Source of the DNA: Pseudooceanicola atlanticus
GTDB taxonomy: Bacteria; Pseudomonadota; Alphaproteobacteria; Rhodobacterales; Rhodobacteraceae
Reading direction: 5' to 3'
Length of the DNA stretch: 64,000 nt
Assembly: GCF_000768315.1 (NCBI RefSeq)
Contig: NZ_AQQX01000003.1
Span: 620,001-684,000, forward strand
Shown here: positions 51,020 through 59,882 of the stretch, piece by piece
How the letters are laid out: each line of letters opens with the position of its first letter
Position numbering within the stretch: the first letter of the stretch is position 1
The notes under the pieces: generated by a model
Seen by the model: only the letters and a program-made list of their open reading frames with translations
Database searches by the model: none
Told to the model about the DNA's origin: nothing
Made by a program: the position numbers and the translations under genes

Positions 51020-52543
51020 GTGACAGACGCACCGACAAAGCGCAGCCAGGCCGAGAAACCGGACAAGATCCGCTGCGATGCCTGCCCGGTGATGTGCTAC
51101 ATCGCCGATGGCCGGTCCGGCGCCTGCGACCGCTATGCCAACGAGGGCGGAGAGCTGGTGCGTCTGGACCCGCTGACCATCCTGGAAAACCGCGAGGACA
51201 CGCCGCTTGTCCCCTTCCTCGACCGAGAATGGGACGGAGAGATCGTTTCCGGCGAGGATACGTTCATCACAGCTGTCGGGTCCGGCACGACCTATCCCGA
51301 CTACAAGCCCGCGCCGTTCATCGTCGCGTCGAAGGCCGCGGATGCCGACATGATCACCGTCGTGACCGAGGGGATCTTCTCCTACTGCGGGGCGAAGGTG
51401 AAGATCGACACCGACCGGCACCTTGGCTCGGAATGCGCGTCGGTGCGGGCCGAGGGTGAAGTGATCGGACATGTCACGACGTCGGAATACGGGTCGCAGA
51501 TGCTGTCGCTGGGCGGCGTGAACCACCTGACCGGCGGATCGAAGAAAGAGGGCCGTGCGACCTGCAACGCGCTGCTGGCCCTTTGCAACGGCGAAGCGGT
51601 CGACATGACGATCGACGGCGGCGCGGACCTTCAGATCACCGCGGGCGAGGCCCCCGTGGTCAACGGTCAGCCCGAGGAACGGATGCGCGTCGGCTGTGGC
51701 TCGGCCACGGTGGGCATGTTCGCCGCCCAATGGATGGGGCTGGTGGACGAGGTCGTCGTCGTCGATGACCACATCACCGGCGTCATGTCCGAACACCAGG
51801 CCGGCAAGGTCATCGGATGGGAGCCATCGGGCATCCGCATCAAGGGCCGCCGATCGACGCCGGGGCGGTATTTCCAGGTTGCGGAACCCGGCACCGGCTG
51901 GGGCGGCACCGACCTGACCGATCCGCTGACGATCCTGGACACCTGGCAGGAGGCCAAGGGCGCGCGCCCGGGCCTGTCGCTGCTGATGGTATCCACCACT
52001 GGCGAAAACGCCGCCTATTACGAGCTGAACGAGGACCTCGTGCCGGTTCAGCTGGACATGCCCGACCGCCTACTCCCTTCTGTCCGGCGCATCGAAGAGA
52101 ATTGCGAGCCCTCTCTGGCTTCGGTTCTGTTCATGGCCGGGGCGGGCGGGTCGCTGAGGTCAGGCGTGACGGAAAACCCGGTCTCCCTGACCCGGTCTGT
52201 CCAGTCGCGCCTGACCCGCGTGACCGTCGGGGGCGCGCCGGTCTTCATGTGGCCAGGTGGTGGGATCACCTTCATGGCGGACGTGACGCAGATGCCGAAG
52301 AACGCCTTCGGTTATGTCCCCACCCCGGCGCTGGTCGCCCCCATCGAATTCACCATGTCGGCCAGCGATTACGCCGCGCTTGGCGGGCACATGGATTACG
52401 TCATGCCGCTGGAAGACGCGCTGCGCGGCGCGAAGGGGCGGCAGAACGATCACATCCTGTCGGGCCAGCGGGCGGAGCGGCGCAAGCCCGGATCGCCCTG
52501 GCCGGTCACGCGTGCGGATGCCCGCAAGGAGACATCCGAATGA
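51020..52543 (+). CDS. 6-hydroxynicotinate reductase-like iron-sulfur protein
   Basis: A 507-aa protein of the 6-hydroxynicotinate reductase family. The N-terminus carries an Fe-S-type cysteine set, Cys19, Cys22, Cys26 and Cys36 (CDACPVMC then GAC). It has conserved TEGIFSYCGAKVKIDTD, the VGCGSATVGMFA segment and FMWPGGGITFM. The known enzyme reduces the pyridine ring of 6-hydroxynicotinate with reduced ferredoxin. The start is a GTG with CGGAG 9 bases upstream; frames further upstream run through the operators. Cotranscription with UPF0280 is likely (overlap at 52540). Confidence 0.85.
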   Translation: MTDAPTKRSQAEKPDKIRCDACPVMCYIADGRSGACDRYANEGGELVRLDPLTILENREDTPLVPFLDREWDGEIVSGEDTFITAVGSGTTYPDYKPAPFIVASKAADADMITVVTEGIFSYCGAKVKIDTDRHLGSECASVRAEGEVIGHVTTSEYGSQMLSLGGVNHLTGGSKKEGRATCNALLALCNGEAVDMTIDGGADLQITAGEAPVVNGQPEERMRVGCGSATVGMFAAQWMGLVDEVVVVDDHITGVMSEHQAGKVIGWEPSGIRIKGRRSTPGRYFQVAEPGTGWGGTDLTDPLTILDTWQEAKGARPGLSLLMVSTTGENAAYYELNEDLVPVQLDMPDRLLPSVRRIEENCEPSLASVLFMAGAGGSLRSGVTENPVSLTRSVQSRLTRVTVGGAPVFMWPGGGITFMADVTQMPKNAFGYVPTPALVAPIEFTMSASDYAALGGHMDYVMPLEDALRGAKGRQNDHILSGQRAERRKPGSPWPVTRADARKETSE

Positions 52544-53430
52544 GCTTTATCGAAACCGCCCGCGCCACCGCGATGCCCGACGGGCGGCTGCGCCTGAGCC
52601 ATGGCCCGATCGACATGATCGTGACCGCCGAGGGGCCGGAGGCTGCCGTGCGCGCGGCTTACCATCGGGCGCAGGCGGCGTTCCTGCCGCTGCTAAACCG
52701 GCTGGTCGAGGAATTGCCGCGCCTGCGCAGCGCCGAGGGGCCGGACCTGTCGGGTCCCGTGGCGCGTCGGATGCAGGCCGCGACCGAGCGGTTCCGCCCG
52801 ACCTTCGTCACGCCGATGGCGGCCGTGGCTGGGGCCGGGGCGGATCACGTGCTGGCGGCGATGCTGCAGCCCGGTCACGGGCTGACCCGCGCGCATGTGA
52901 ACAATGGCGGGGATATCGCGCTGTGGACGTCTGGGATGCCGCTGCGGCTGGCCATCTGCGAGGACCCGGTGACTGGTGCAGCCGGGGCGCGGGCCGAGAT
53001 CGGGCCTGACAGCGGGATCGGCGGGATCGCAACCTCCGGCTGGCAGGGGCGGTCGCATTCTTTGGGCATCGCCGATGCGGTGACCGTGCTGGCCCGCGAC
53101 GCGGCCAGCGCCGATGCCGCCGCGACCCTGATCGCCAATGCCATCGACCTGCCCGGCCATCCCGCCGTCACCCGCGAGCGAGCCTGCGACATCGCTCCGG
53201 ACAGCGACCTCGGCGACCGGATGGTCGTCACCGGTGTCGCGCCGCTTTGCGACCGGCAGATCGCGCAGGCCCTCGACGCGGGCGAAGCTGTGGCGCAGGA
53301 TTACCTGGACCGGGGGCTGATCCTGTCGGCCTGCCTGGCCGTGCAATGCGCGCGGCGGATCGTCGGCGGCGCGATTGCGCCCGTCGCCGGACTGACCGCG
53401 CAGAAGACGAAAGACCTGACCGATGCCTGA
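52540..53430 (+). CDS. UPF0280-family protein
   Basis: A 296-aa protein of the UPF0280 family, structurally related to ApbE-like flavin transferases. The HVNNGGDIALW segment near residue 120 and IGGIATSGWQGRSHSLGIADAVTV near 165-185 are the diagnostic motifs. The function is unknown; a cofactor or substrate modification role in the heterocycle pathway is inferred from context. The ATG overlaps the preceding stop, and its 3' end overlaps the next gene by 8 bases. Confidence 0.88.
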   Translation: MSFIETARATAMPDGRLRLSHGPIDMIVTAEGPEAAVRAAYHRAQAAFLPLLNRLVEELPRLRSAEGPDLSGPVARRMQAATERFRPTFVTPMAAVAGAGADHVLAAMLQPGHGLTRAHVNNGGDIALWTSGMPLRLAICEDPVTGAAGARAEIGPDSGIGGIATSGWQGRSHSLGIADAVTVLARDAASADAAATLIANAIDLPGHPAVTRERACDIAPDSDLGDRMVVTGVAPLCDRQIAQALDAGEAVAQDYLDRGLILSACLAVQCARRIVGGAIAPVAGLTAQKTKDLTDA

Positions 53431-54007
53431 ACCCCAGATCCGCAAGACCGCGATCCTGACCGAGACAATCTATCACGAGGGCGGCCCCGCCCCCGAGGTG
53501 CCGCAGCGCCGCGCCGCCTGCATGACCGTGATCGCGAACCCCTTTGCCGGGCGCTATGTCGAGGATATCGCCGGGTTCATGGAAGACCTGAAGCCGCTGG
53601 GCGCGCAGATGGCGCAGGACCTGATCGATGCGCTTGGCGGCGATGCAGCGGCCGTCGAGGGCTATGGCAAAGGCGCCATCGTCGGCACTAATGGCGAGCT
53701 GGAGCACGGCGCACTGTGGCATGTGCCCGGCGGCTACGCCATGCGCGAGAAGATCGCGGACAGCATGGCCATCGTGCCCTCGACCAAGAAGGTCGGCGCG
53801 CCGGGGGCGCGGCTGGACGTACCGGTGACGCATACGAATGCCTCTTACGTTCGGTCGCATTTCGACGCGATGGAAGTGGGGCTGGCGGATGCGCCCAAGG
53901 CCGACGAGATCCTGCTGGTCCTCGTCATGACCACCGGGCCGCGCATCCACGCCCGTGTCGGCGGCCTGGCCGCGGCGGACGTGAAAGGCGAAGACGGGCT
54001 GAGATGA
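53423..54007 (+). CDS. DUF1185 ('amino acid synthesis') family protein, copy 1
   Basis: A 194-aa protein with the family core MTVIANPFAGRYVEDI, VEGYGKGAIVG, ALWHVPGGYAMREKI and VPVTHTNASYVRSHFDAMEV. Its biochemical function is not established. It is closely related to the next gene, with the same order of motifs, suggesting duplication. The pair lies within the heterocycle cluster between UPF0280 and the Rieske oxygenase genes and overlaps both neighbours. A ring-opening or lactam-processing role is speculation. Confidence 0.88.
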   Translation: MPEPQIRKTAILTETIYHEGGPAPEVPQRRAACMTVIANPFAGRYVEDIAGFMEDLKPLGAQMAQDLIDALGGDAAAVEGYGKGAIVGTNGELEHGALWHVPGGYAMREKIADSMAIVPSTKKVGAPGARLDVPVTHTNASYVRSHFDAMEVGLADAPKADEILLVLVMTTGPRIHARVGGLAAADVKGEDGLR

Positions 54008-54582
54008 CGGCACGGCGGATCATCACCCTGGTCGAGGAGACACGGACCGAGATGGGGCAAACCCTGCCCCGCCCCTCGCGTCGCGCCCTCGCCGCGTCGG
54101 TGATCGCCAACCCTTTCGCGGGCCGGTTCGTCCGGGACCTGTCCGAACTGATGGAAACCGGGGCCGAGCTGGGCCACGTGCTGGGCGAGGCTGCCCTCGC
54201 CGCCCTTGGCTGCGAGGCGTCCGAGGTTCAGGGCTATGGCAAGGCCGCCCTGGTCGGCGAGGCCGGGGAACTGGAACATGCCGCCGCGCTGCTGCACCCC
54301 AAGCTGGGCGCGCCCCTGCGCAACGTGCTGGGCGGTGGCAAGGCGCTGGTGCCGTCGTCAAAGGCAATCGGCGGTCCGGGCGACGTGCTGGACGTGCCGC
54401 TAGGGCACAAGGATGCGGCCTATGTGCGGTCGCATTTCGACGGGATGCGGATACAGCTGCCCGACGCGCCCCGCGCCGGTGAAATCGTGGTCGCCGTGGC
54501 CCTGCAGATCGAGGGGCGCCCCCTGCCCCGCGTCGGCGGGCTGACCCACGAGGAGATGGTCGGGGAGGACGGGCTGAGATGA
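54004..54582 (+). CDS. DUF1185 ('amino acid synthesis') family protein, copy 2
   Basis: A 192-aa paralogue of the previous gene with ASVIANPFAGRFVRDL, VQGYGKAALVGEAGELEHA, GGGKALVPSSKAIGGPGD and AAYVRSHFDGMRIQ. The two proteins share the order and spacing of these motifs but differ over most other positions, so they may form a heteromer. The ATG at 54004 overlaps the previous stop (ATGA). A 114-base gap follows before the Rieske gene. Confidence 0.88.
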   Translation: MTARRIITLVEETRTEMGQTLPRPSRRALAASVIANPFAGRFVRDLSELMETGAELGHVLGEAALAALGCEASEVQGYGKAALVGEAGELEHAAALLHPKLGAPLRNVLGGGKALVPSSKAIGGPGDVLDVPLGHKDAAYVRSHFDGMRIQLPDAPRAGEIVVAVALQIEGRPLPRVGGLTHEEMVGEDGLR

Positions 54583-54696
54583 GCTTTGCCACCCCGAAGC
54601 CAGGAATGCCCGCGCCGTGCGGGGAAGAGCTGGCATCCTATTGGACGCGGCCCTCAAACCGCGCCCCAAGACCCTGAACCCGAAGGAGGAAGACCG

Positions 54697-55770
54697 ATGA
54701 CGAATTTCGTGCGCAACGCCTGGTACGTCGCAGCCTGGTCCACCGAGATCGACGATGACCTCCGACGGTTCACCATCCTGGGCGATCATATCGTGATGTT
54801 CCGCAAATCCGACGGCACAGTCGCCGCGCTGGAGGATCGCTGCCCGCATCGCCTGCTGCCGCTGTCCAAGGGCAAGCGGATCGGCGACAATGTGCAATGC
54901 GGCTATCACGGGCTGACCTTCGACGGCACGACCGGCATGTGCACCCGCGTGCCGGGCCAGACAAACCTGCCGAAATCTGCCTATGTCGAACGCTTCCCGA
55001 TCGAGGAACGCCACGGCATCGTCTGGATCTGGATGGGCGATCCGGACAAGGCCGACCCGGCCAAGGTCTTCGACATGCCCGAATTCACCGATCCGGCCTG
55101 GAAAGTGCATCACGGCGACGCCCTGCACCTGAAATCGAATTACCTGAACGTGGCCGAGAACCTGGTCGACCCGGCGCATGTGAGCTTTGTCCACCCGACG
55201 ACGCTGGGCAATGCGGCGTCGGAAAACGTCCCGGTCCATGTCCAGACCGAAGGCGAGGCCATCGTCGCCTGGCGCTGGATCCGGGATGCGGAGCCCATCG
55301 GGTTCTTCAAGAACTTCGGGGGGTTCACGGGTAATGTGGACCGCTGGCATTACTACTACCTGCACACCCCCTGCACGGCGGTGATCGATTTCGGATCGGT
55401 CGAGACGGAAAAGAAATGCGCCGAAGAGGACCGCAACGAGGGCGTCCGGATCTTCGCGCTGCATTTCATGACGCCGGTGACGGAGACCTACACGATCGAC
55501 CGCTGGCTCCATATCCGCAACACGGCGCTGGACGACCCGGAGGCCGAAACCAACATGGATGCGATGTTCCGCAAGGCCTTTGACGAGGACAAGGAGATCC
55601 TCGAGGCCGTGCAGGAAGAGGAGAACCGCCCGCAGAAACGGCGCCCCATCCGCATCGCCATCGACAAGGGTCCGCTGGTCTATCGCAAGCGGATCAACGA
55701 CCTGCTCGAACTGGAGCGGACCGAAGACCTTGCGAGCGATCCGTCGCCCGCATTTGTCTACCACGACTAA
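54697..55770 (+). CDS. Rieske non-heme iron oxygenase (VanA/demethylase-like alpha subunit)
   Basis: A 357-aa oxygenase. The Rieske ligands are Cys49-x-His51 and Cys68-x2-His71 (CPHR and CGYHG), and the mononuclear iron motif is NLVDPAHVSFVHP near residues 150-162. Such enzymes hydroxylate rings or remove O- or N-methyl groups. No dedicated reductase lies alongside it; the reductase at 50058 is the best partner. AAGGAGGA precedes the ATG at 54697. A methylated heterocycle is a plausible substrate, by inference only. Confidence 0.92.
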   Translation: MTNFVRNAWYVAAWSTEIDDDLRRFTILGDHIVMFRKSDGTVAALEDRCPHRLLPLSKGKRIGDNVQCGYHGLTFDGTTGMCTRVPGQTNLPKSAYVERFPIEERHGIVWIWMGDPDKADPAKVFDMPEFTDPAWKVHHGDALHLKSNYLNVAENLVDPAHVSFVHPTTLGNAASENVPVHVQTEGEAIVAWRWIRDAEPIGFFKNFGGFTGNVDRWHYYYLHTPCTAVIDFGSVETEKKCAEEDRNEGVRIFALHFMTPVTETYTIDRWLHIRNTALDDPEAETNMDAMFRKAFDEDKEILEAVQEEENRPQKRRPIRIAIDKGPLVYRKRINDLLELERTEDLASDPSPAFVYHD

Positions 55771-55793
55771 CCGGCGTAAGACCGGATCACCAA

Positions 55794-55812
55794 GGTTGCC
55801 CCTAGGGCAGCC
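55794..55812 (+). terminator. Stem-loop between the Rieske and binding-protein genes
   Basis: GGTTGCCC and GGGCAGCC pair (one G-T) across a 3-base loop, 24 bases after the Rieske stop and 22 before the next start. No T-run; may be an attenuator or processing site. Confidence 0.35.
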
Positions 55813-55833
55813 ATACCAACAGGAGAGACCCTC

Positions 55834-57042
55834 ATGAACCTCACGCGACGCATGATGCTCGCCGCGGCCACCGCCCTGGCGCTGGTTCCGGCGGCAGGCA
55901 TGGCCCAAGAGACGATCAAGGTTGGCGAGATCAACCATTACAAGCGGATGGCGGCCTTCGCCGAGCCCTACAAGATGGGGATCGAACTGGCGCTGAAGGA
56001 AATCAACGCGGATGGCGGCGTGCTGGGCAAGCCGCTGGAATTCGTGTTCCGCGATGACCAGGGCGACCCGGCCGAGGCGGTGAAGATCGCCGAGGAACTG
56101 ATGACCCGCGATGGCGCGGTGATGCTGACCGGCACGATCCTGTCCCATGTGGGCCTGGCGCTGTCGTCCTTCGCGGCCGAGAAAGGGTACCTGTACCTGG
56201 CCGCCGAACCGCTGGCCGACAGCCTTGTCTGGGCCTCGGGCAACCCGAACACCTTCCGCCTGCGCGCCTCGACCTGGATCCAGGCGGCGATGCTGGCCGA
56301 GGAAGCGGCCAAGACCGACGCGGTCAAATACGCCACGATCGCGCCGAACTACGCCTATGGCCAGGACGCCGTCGCGGCCTTCAAGGAGAACCTCAAGCGG
56401 CTGAAGCCCGAGGTGGAGTTCGTGGCCGAGCAATGGCCGGCTCTGTTCAAGATCGATGCCGGCGCCGAGGTGCAGGCCATTGAACGCGCCAAGCCGGACG
56501 CGATCTACAACGTGACCTTCGGCACCGACCTGGCCAAGCTGGTCCGCGAAGGCGGCGACCGTGGCCTGTTCGACGGGCGCAATGTCTATGGCCTGCTGAC
56601 CGGTGAGCCCGAATACCTCGACCCGCTGGGCGACGAAGCGCCCGAAGGCTGGTTCGTGACCGGCTATCCCTGGTACGCCTTCGAAGACGGCACCCCGGAA
56701 AAAGCCTTTGTCGACGCATACATGGAAGAGACCGGCGAAACCCCGAAAATCGGTTCGCTCGTCGGCTACCTGACCGCGCAATCCATCGCGGCGGCCATCG
56801 AAAAGGCCGGTGCCACGGATACTGCCGCGCTGATCGAAGCCTTCGAAGGGCTGGAGATCGAGGACACGCCGATCGGCCCGCTGGCCTATCGCGCCGTCGA
56901 CAACCAGTCCACCATGGGCGCCTATGTCGGCACCCTGGCGCTGGAAGACGGCAAGGGCGTGATGGTCGACTGGGAATACAAGACCCCGGACGGCTACCTG
57001 CCCAGCGACGAAGAAATCACCGCCATGCGTCCGGCTGAATAA
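55834..57042 (+). CDS. Liv-type ABC importer substrate-binding protein (heterocycle cluster)
   Basis: A 402-aa periplasmic binding protein with signal peptide MNLTRRMMLAAATALALVPAAGMAQ and the type I fold (IKVGEINHYKRMAAFAEPYKMG, RDGAVMLTGTILSHVGLALSS). It likely captures the compound degraded by the surrounding enzymes. A 12-bp-stem hairpin follows 9 bases after its stop, before the permease gene. Confidence 0.93.
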   Translation: MNLTRRMMLAAATALALVPAAGMAQETIKVGEINHYKRMAAFAEPYKMGIELALKEINADGGVLGKPLEFVFRDDQGDPAEAVKIAEELMTRDGAVMLTGTILSHVGLALSSFAAEKGYLYLAAEPLADSLVWASGNPNTFRLRASTWIQAAMLAEEAAKTDAVKYATIAPNYAYGQDAVAAFKENLKRLKPEVEFVAEQWPALFKIDAGAEVQAIERAKPDAIYNVTFGTDLAKLVREGGDRGLFDGRNVYGLLTGEPEYLDPLGDEAPEGWFVTGYPWYAFEDGTPEKAFVDAYMEETGETPKIGSLVGYLTAQSIAAAIEKAGATDTAALIEAFEGLEIEDTPIGPLAYRAVDNQSTMGAYVGTLALEDGKGVMVDWEYKTPDGYLPSDEEITAMRPAE

Positions 57043-57050
57043 GCCCGACC

Positions 57051-57079
57051 CCGGCGGCGCGGCCCGTCCGCGCCGCCGG
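57051..57079 (+). terminator. Strong stem-loop after the binding-protein gene
   Basis: CCGGCGGCGCGG (57051-57062) pairs perfectly with CCGCGCCGCCGG (57068-57079) across a 5-base loop. It lacks a T-run and lies between the binding-protein and permease genes. Confidence 0.55.
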
Positions 57080-57255
57080 AACCGCACGCCCCAGAGACGG
57101 GGCGCTGGCGGGGTGAGACGCCCCTTCCCTTTTCACCGCCGTGACCCGGCCATCCCCAGATGGCGCGTGCCTGTCCGGCGACCCGACCGATCCTTCCGCA
57201 CCCGGCCCCCGGCCCGGTTCGGACAGACCTGCAAGACCAGAGGTTCCCTGCCCCC

Positions 57256-59115
57256 ATGGCCTTTCTATTCGCCCAGTTCCTGACCGGACTTGCCAATGCC
57301 TCGTCCCTGTTCCTCGTGGCCTCCGGGCTGTCGCTGATCTTTGGCGTCACGCGGATCGTGAACTTCGCCCATGGCTCTTTCTACATGCTGGGGGCCTTCA
57401 TCGGCGTCACGCTGATGGAAATCCTGCCCGGCCATTTCGGTTTCTGGGGCTCGATCCTGCTGACCGGCCTCGCGGTCGGGGTGATCGGCGCCTTTGTCGA
57501 GATCGTCGTGCTGCGCCCGATCTACCGCGCACCCGAGCTGTTCCAGCTGGTGGCGACCTTCGGGGTCATCCTGGTGATCCAAGACCTCGCGCTGATGATC
57601 TGGGGCGCGGAGGACCGGCTGGGACCGCGCGCGCCGGGTCTGCGCGGTGTCTGGCGCATCTTCGGTGAGCCCGTTCCGAAATACGATATCGTGCTGATCG
57701 CGATCACGCCCTTCATCCTGTTCGCGCTGTGGTACCTGATCACCAAGACGCGGGTCGGCGTGCTGGTGCGCGCCGCGACGCAGGACCGCGAGATGGTCGG
57801 CGCACTTGGCGTGAACCAGGCGTGGCTGTTCACCGGGGTCTTCGCGCTCGGCTCTGCCCTCGCCGGTTGGGGCGGTGCGCTGCAATTGCCCAAGGGCGGC
57901 GCGGACTTGCTGATGGATTTCAACATCATCGGCGCCGTCTTCGTCGTCGTGGTGATCGGCGGGATGGGGTCCCTGCCCGGGGCCTTCATCGCGGCCGTGC
58001 TGATTTCGGTCCTGAACGTGCTGGGCGTCACCTATATCCCGCAATCGACACTGGTGCTGATGTTCGTCGTCATGGCCATCGTGCTGATTATCCGTCCCTA
58101 CGGCCTGCTGGGCCGCGAGGAGGTCGCGGGCGAACATGGCCAGGTCGGCGCGCCGGAAACCCCGATCCGTCCCTACGGGCCGACGGGTCAGGCGGTGATC
58201 GCGGCGCTGTTGCTGGTGCTGGCGGCGCTGCCGCTGGTGGTCGACCAATTCGTGCTGATCCTGATGATCGACATGGTGGTCTTTGCATTGTTCGCCGCGT
58301 CGCTGCATTTCATCCTCGGCACCGGCGGGCTGGTCAGCTTTGGTCATGCCGCGTTCTTTGGTGGCGGGGCCTATGCGGCGGCGCTGCTGGTCTTCCATAC
58401 CGGAACCCCGATGGAGCTTGCCTTCCTCTTTGCGCCGCTGGCGGCGGGTCTGTTGGCGCTTGGCATCGGGTGGTTCTGCATCCGGCTGACCGGCGTCTAT
58501 TTCGCGATGCTGACGCTGGCCTTTTCACAGCTGGTCTGGTCGCTGGCCTATCAGTGGCGCGCGGTGACGCGGGGCGATGACGGGCTGGTGAATATCTGGC
58601 CGTCGGACTGGCTGAGCGAGACGATCCCCTATTACTACTTCACCCTGATCCTTGGCATCGGTGGCATCCTGTTCCTGCGCCACGTCATCCACGCGCCCTT
58701 CGGCTATGCCCTGCGCGCGGGTCGTGACAGTCCACGGCAGGCCGAAGCCATGGGGATCAATGTCAAGCGCGTGCAATACGCGGCCTTTGCCCTGGCGGGC
58801 GTCATGGCCGGGCTGGCCGGTGGCATCTTCGTCTTCTCCAAGGGGTCGGTGTTCCCGACGGAGCTTGAGATCGCGGCCAGCTTTGACGCGCTGATCGTGG
58901 TCTTCCTGGGCGGCGTGAAGACGCTGGCCGGCGGGGTCGTCGGCGCAGGCTTCATGACCATGGTCGAGGATTGGTTGACGCGGCTGGAATACTGGCGGCT
59001 TCTGCTGGGCCTGGTCATCATCGCGGTGGTCATCATCGCGCCCGAGGGCATCGTCGGGTCCATCCGCACCGCCTGGAACAAGTACCGCGGCACTGAAGAG
59101 GAGATCGCGAAATGA
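57256..59115 (+). CDS. Fused Liv-type ABC importer permease (LivH-LivM)
   Basis: A 619-aa membrane protein with both permease subunits in one chain. The LivH half (residues about 1-290) has VASGLSLIFGVTRIVNFAHG and VVIGGMGSLPGAFIAA. The LivM half (about 320-610) has GTGGLVSFGHAAFFGGGAYAAALL (in parts), RAGRDSPRQAEAMGINV and VVFLGGVKTLAGGVVGAGF. The ATG at 57256 directly precedes the first membrane segment. The other Liv-type importer in the window has two separate permease genes. ATPase genes follow with an overlap. Confidence 0.93.
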   Translation: MAFLFAQFLTGLANASSLFLVASGLSLIFGVTRIVNFAHGSFYMLGAFIGVTLMEILPGHFGFWGSILLTGLAVGVIGAFVEIVVLRPIYRAPELFQLVATFGVILVIQDLALMIWGAEDRLGPRAPGLRGVWRIFGEPVPKYDIVLIAITPFILFALWYLITKTRVGVLVRAATQDREMVGALGVNQAWLFTGVFALGSALAGWGGALQLPKGGADLLMDFNIIGAVFVVVVIGGMGSLPGAFIAAVLISVLNVLGVTYIPQSTLVLMFVVMAIVLIIRPYGLLGREEVAGEHGQVGAPETPIRPYGPTGQAVIAALLLVLAALPLVVDQFVLILMIDMVVFALFAASLHFILGTGGLVSFGHAAFFGGGAYAAALLVFHTGTPMELAFLFAPLAAGLLALGIGWFCIRLTGVYFAMLTLAFSQLVWSLAYQWRAVTRGDDGLVNIWPSDWLSETIPYYYFTLILGIGGILFLRHVIHAPFGYALRAGRDSPRQAEAMGINVKRVQYAAFALAGVMAGLAGGIFVFSKGSVFPTELEIAASFDALIVVFLGGVKTLAGGVVGAGFMTMVEDWLTRLEYWRLLLGLVIIAVVIIAPEGIVGSIRTAWNKYRGTEEEIAK

Positions 59116-59882
59116 CCGAGATCCTGCGCGTCGAGAACCTGAAGAAGAGCTACGACGGCTTCCTTGCGGTCAACGGGGTGTCCTTCTCCGTCGAACAGGG
59201 CGAGCTCAAGGCGCTGATCGGCCCGAACGGCGCCGGCAAGTCCACCTGTTTCAACATGCTCATGGGGCAGCTGAAACCGACCGAGGGCGATGTCTGGTTC
59301 GACGGGGAAAAGATCACCGGCAAATTGCCGAGGGAGGTCTGGCGGCGTGGCGTCGGGCGGACCTTCCAGATCACCGGCACCTACCAGTCCATGACCGTGA
59401 TCGAGAACGTGCAGATGGCACTGATGAGCCATCACGGCAAGCTGTTCTCGATCCAGCCCCGGGCATGGAAGCTCTACCGGGAAGAGGCGTTCGAATTCCT
59501 TGAAACCGTGTCGATGCAGGATCAGGCCGACCGGCCCTGTTCGATCCTGGCCTATGGCGACCTGAAGCGGCTGGAACTGGCGATTGCCCTGACGCACCGC
59601 CCCCGGCTTCTGCTGATGGACGAACCGACCGCGGGCATGGCGCCCTCGGCCCGGGTGGAACTGATGCAGCTGGTGGCGGATATCGTGCGCGACCAGGGGG
59701 TCAGCGTGCTGTTCACCGAGCATGACATGGACGTCGTCTTTGCCCATGCCCATCACATCATGGTGCTGAACCGGGGCGAGCTGATCGCCGACGGCAACGC
59801 CACCGAGGTCCGCAACAACCCGCAGGTTCAGGAAGTCTACCTGGGCGGCGGAACGCTCTTCAAGGAGGCCGAGGATGCTTAA
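59112..59882 (+). CDS. Liv-type ABC importer ATPase (LivG family, heterocycle cluster)
   Basis: A 256-aa ATPase with Walker A GPNGAGKST, GVGRTFQITGTYQSMTV, the degenerate signature LAYGDLKRLELAIALT and Walker B LLLMDEPTAGMAP. It overlaps both the permease and the LivF-type genes. Confidence 0.94.
   Translation: MTEILRVENLKKSYDGFLAVNGVSFSVEQGELKALIGPNGAGKSTCFNMLMGQLKPTEGDVWFDGEKITGKLPREVWRRGVGRTFQITGTYQSMTVIENVQMALMSHHGKLFSIQPRAWKLYREEAFEFLETVSMQDQADRPCSILAYGDLKRLELAIALTHRPRLLLMDEPTAGMAPSARVELMQLVADIVRDQGVSVLFTEHDMDVVFAHAHHIMVLNRGELIADGNATEVRNNPQVQEVYLGGGTLFKEAEDA

Noticed and set aside
54400-57087. An 895-codon minus-strand open frame across the Rieske and binding-protein genes
   Set aside because: The opposite strand encodes recognisable Rieske and periplasmic-binding domains; the minus frame has no domain similarity and crosses two genes.
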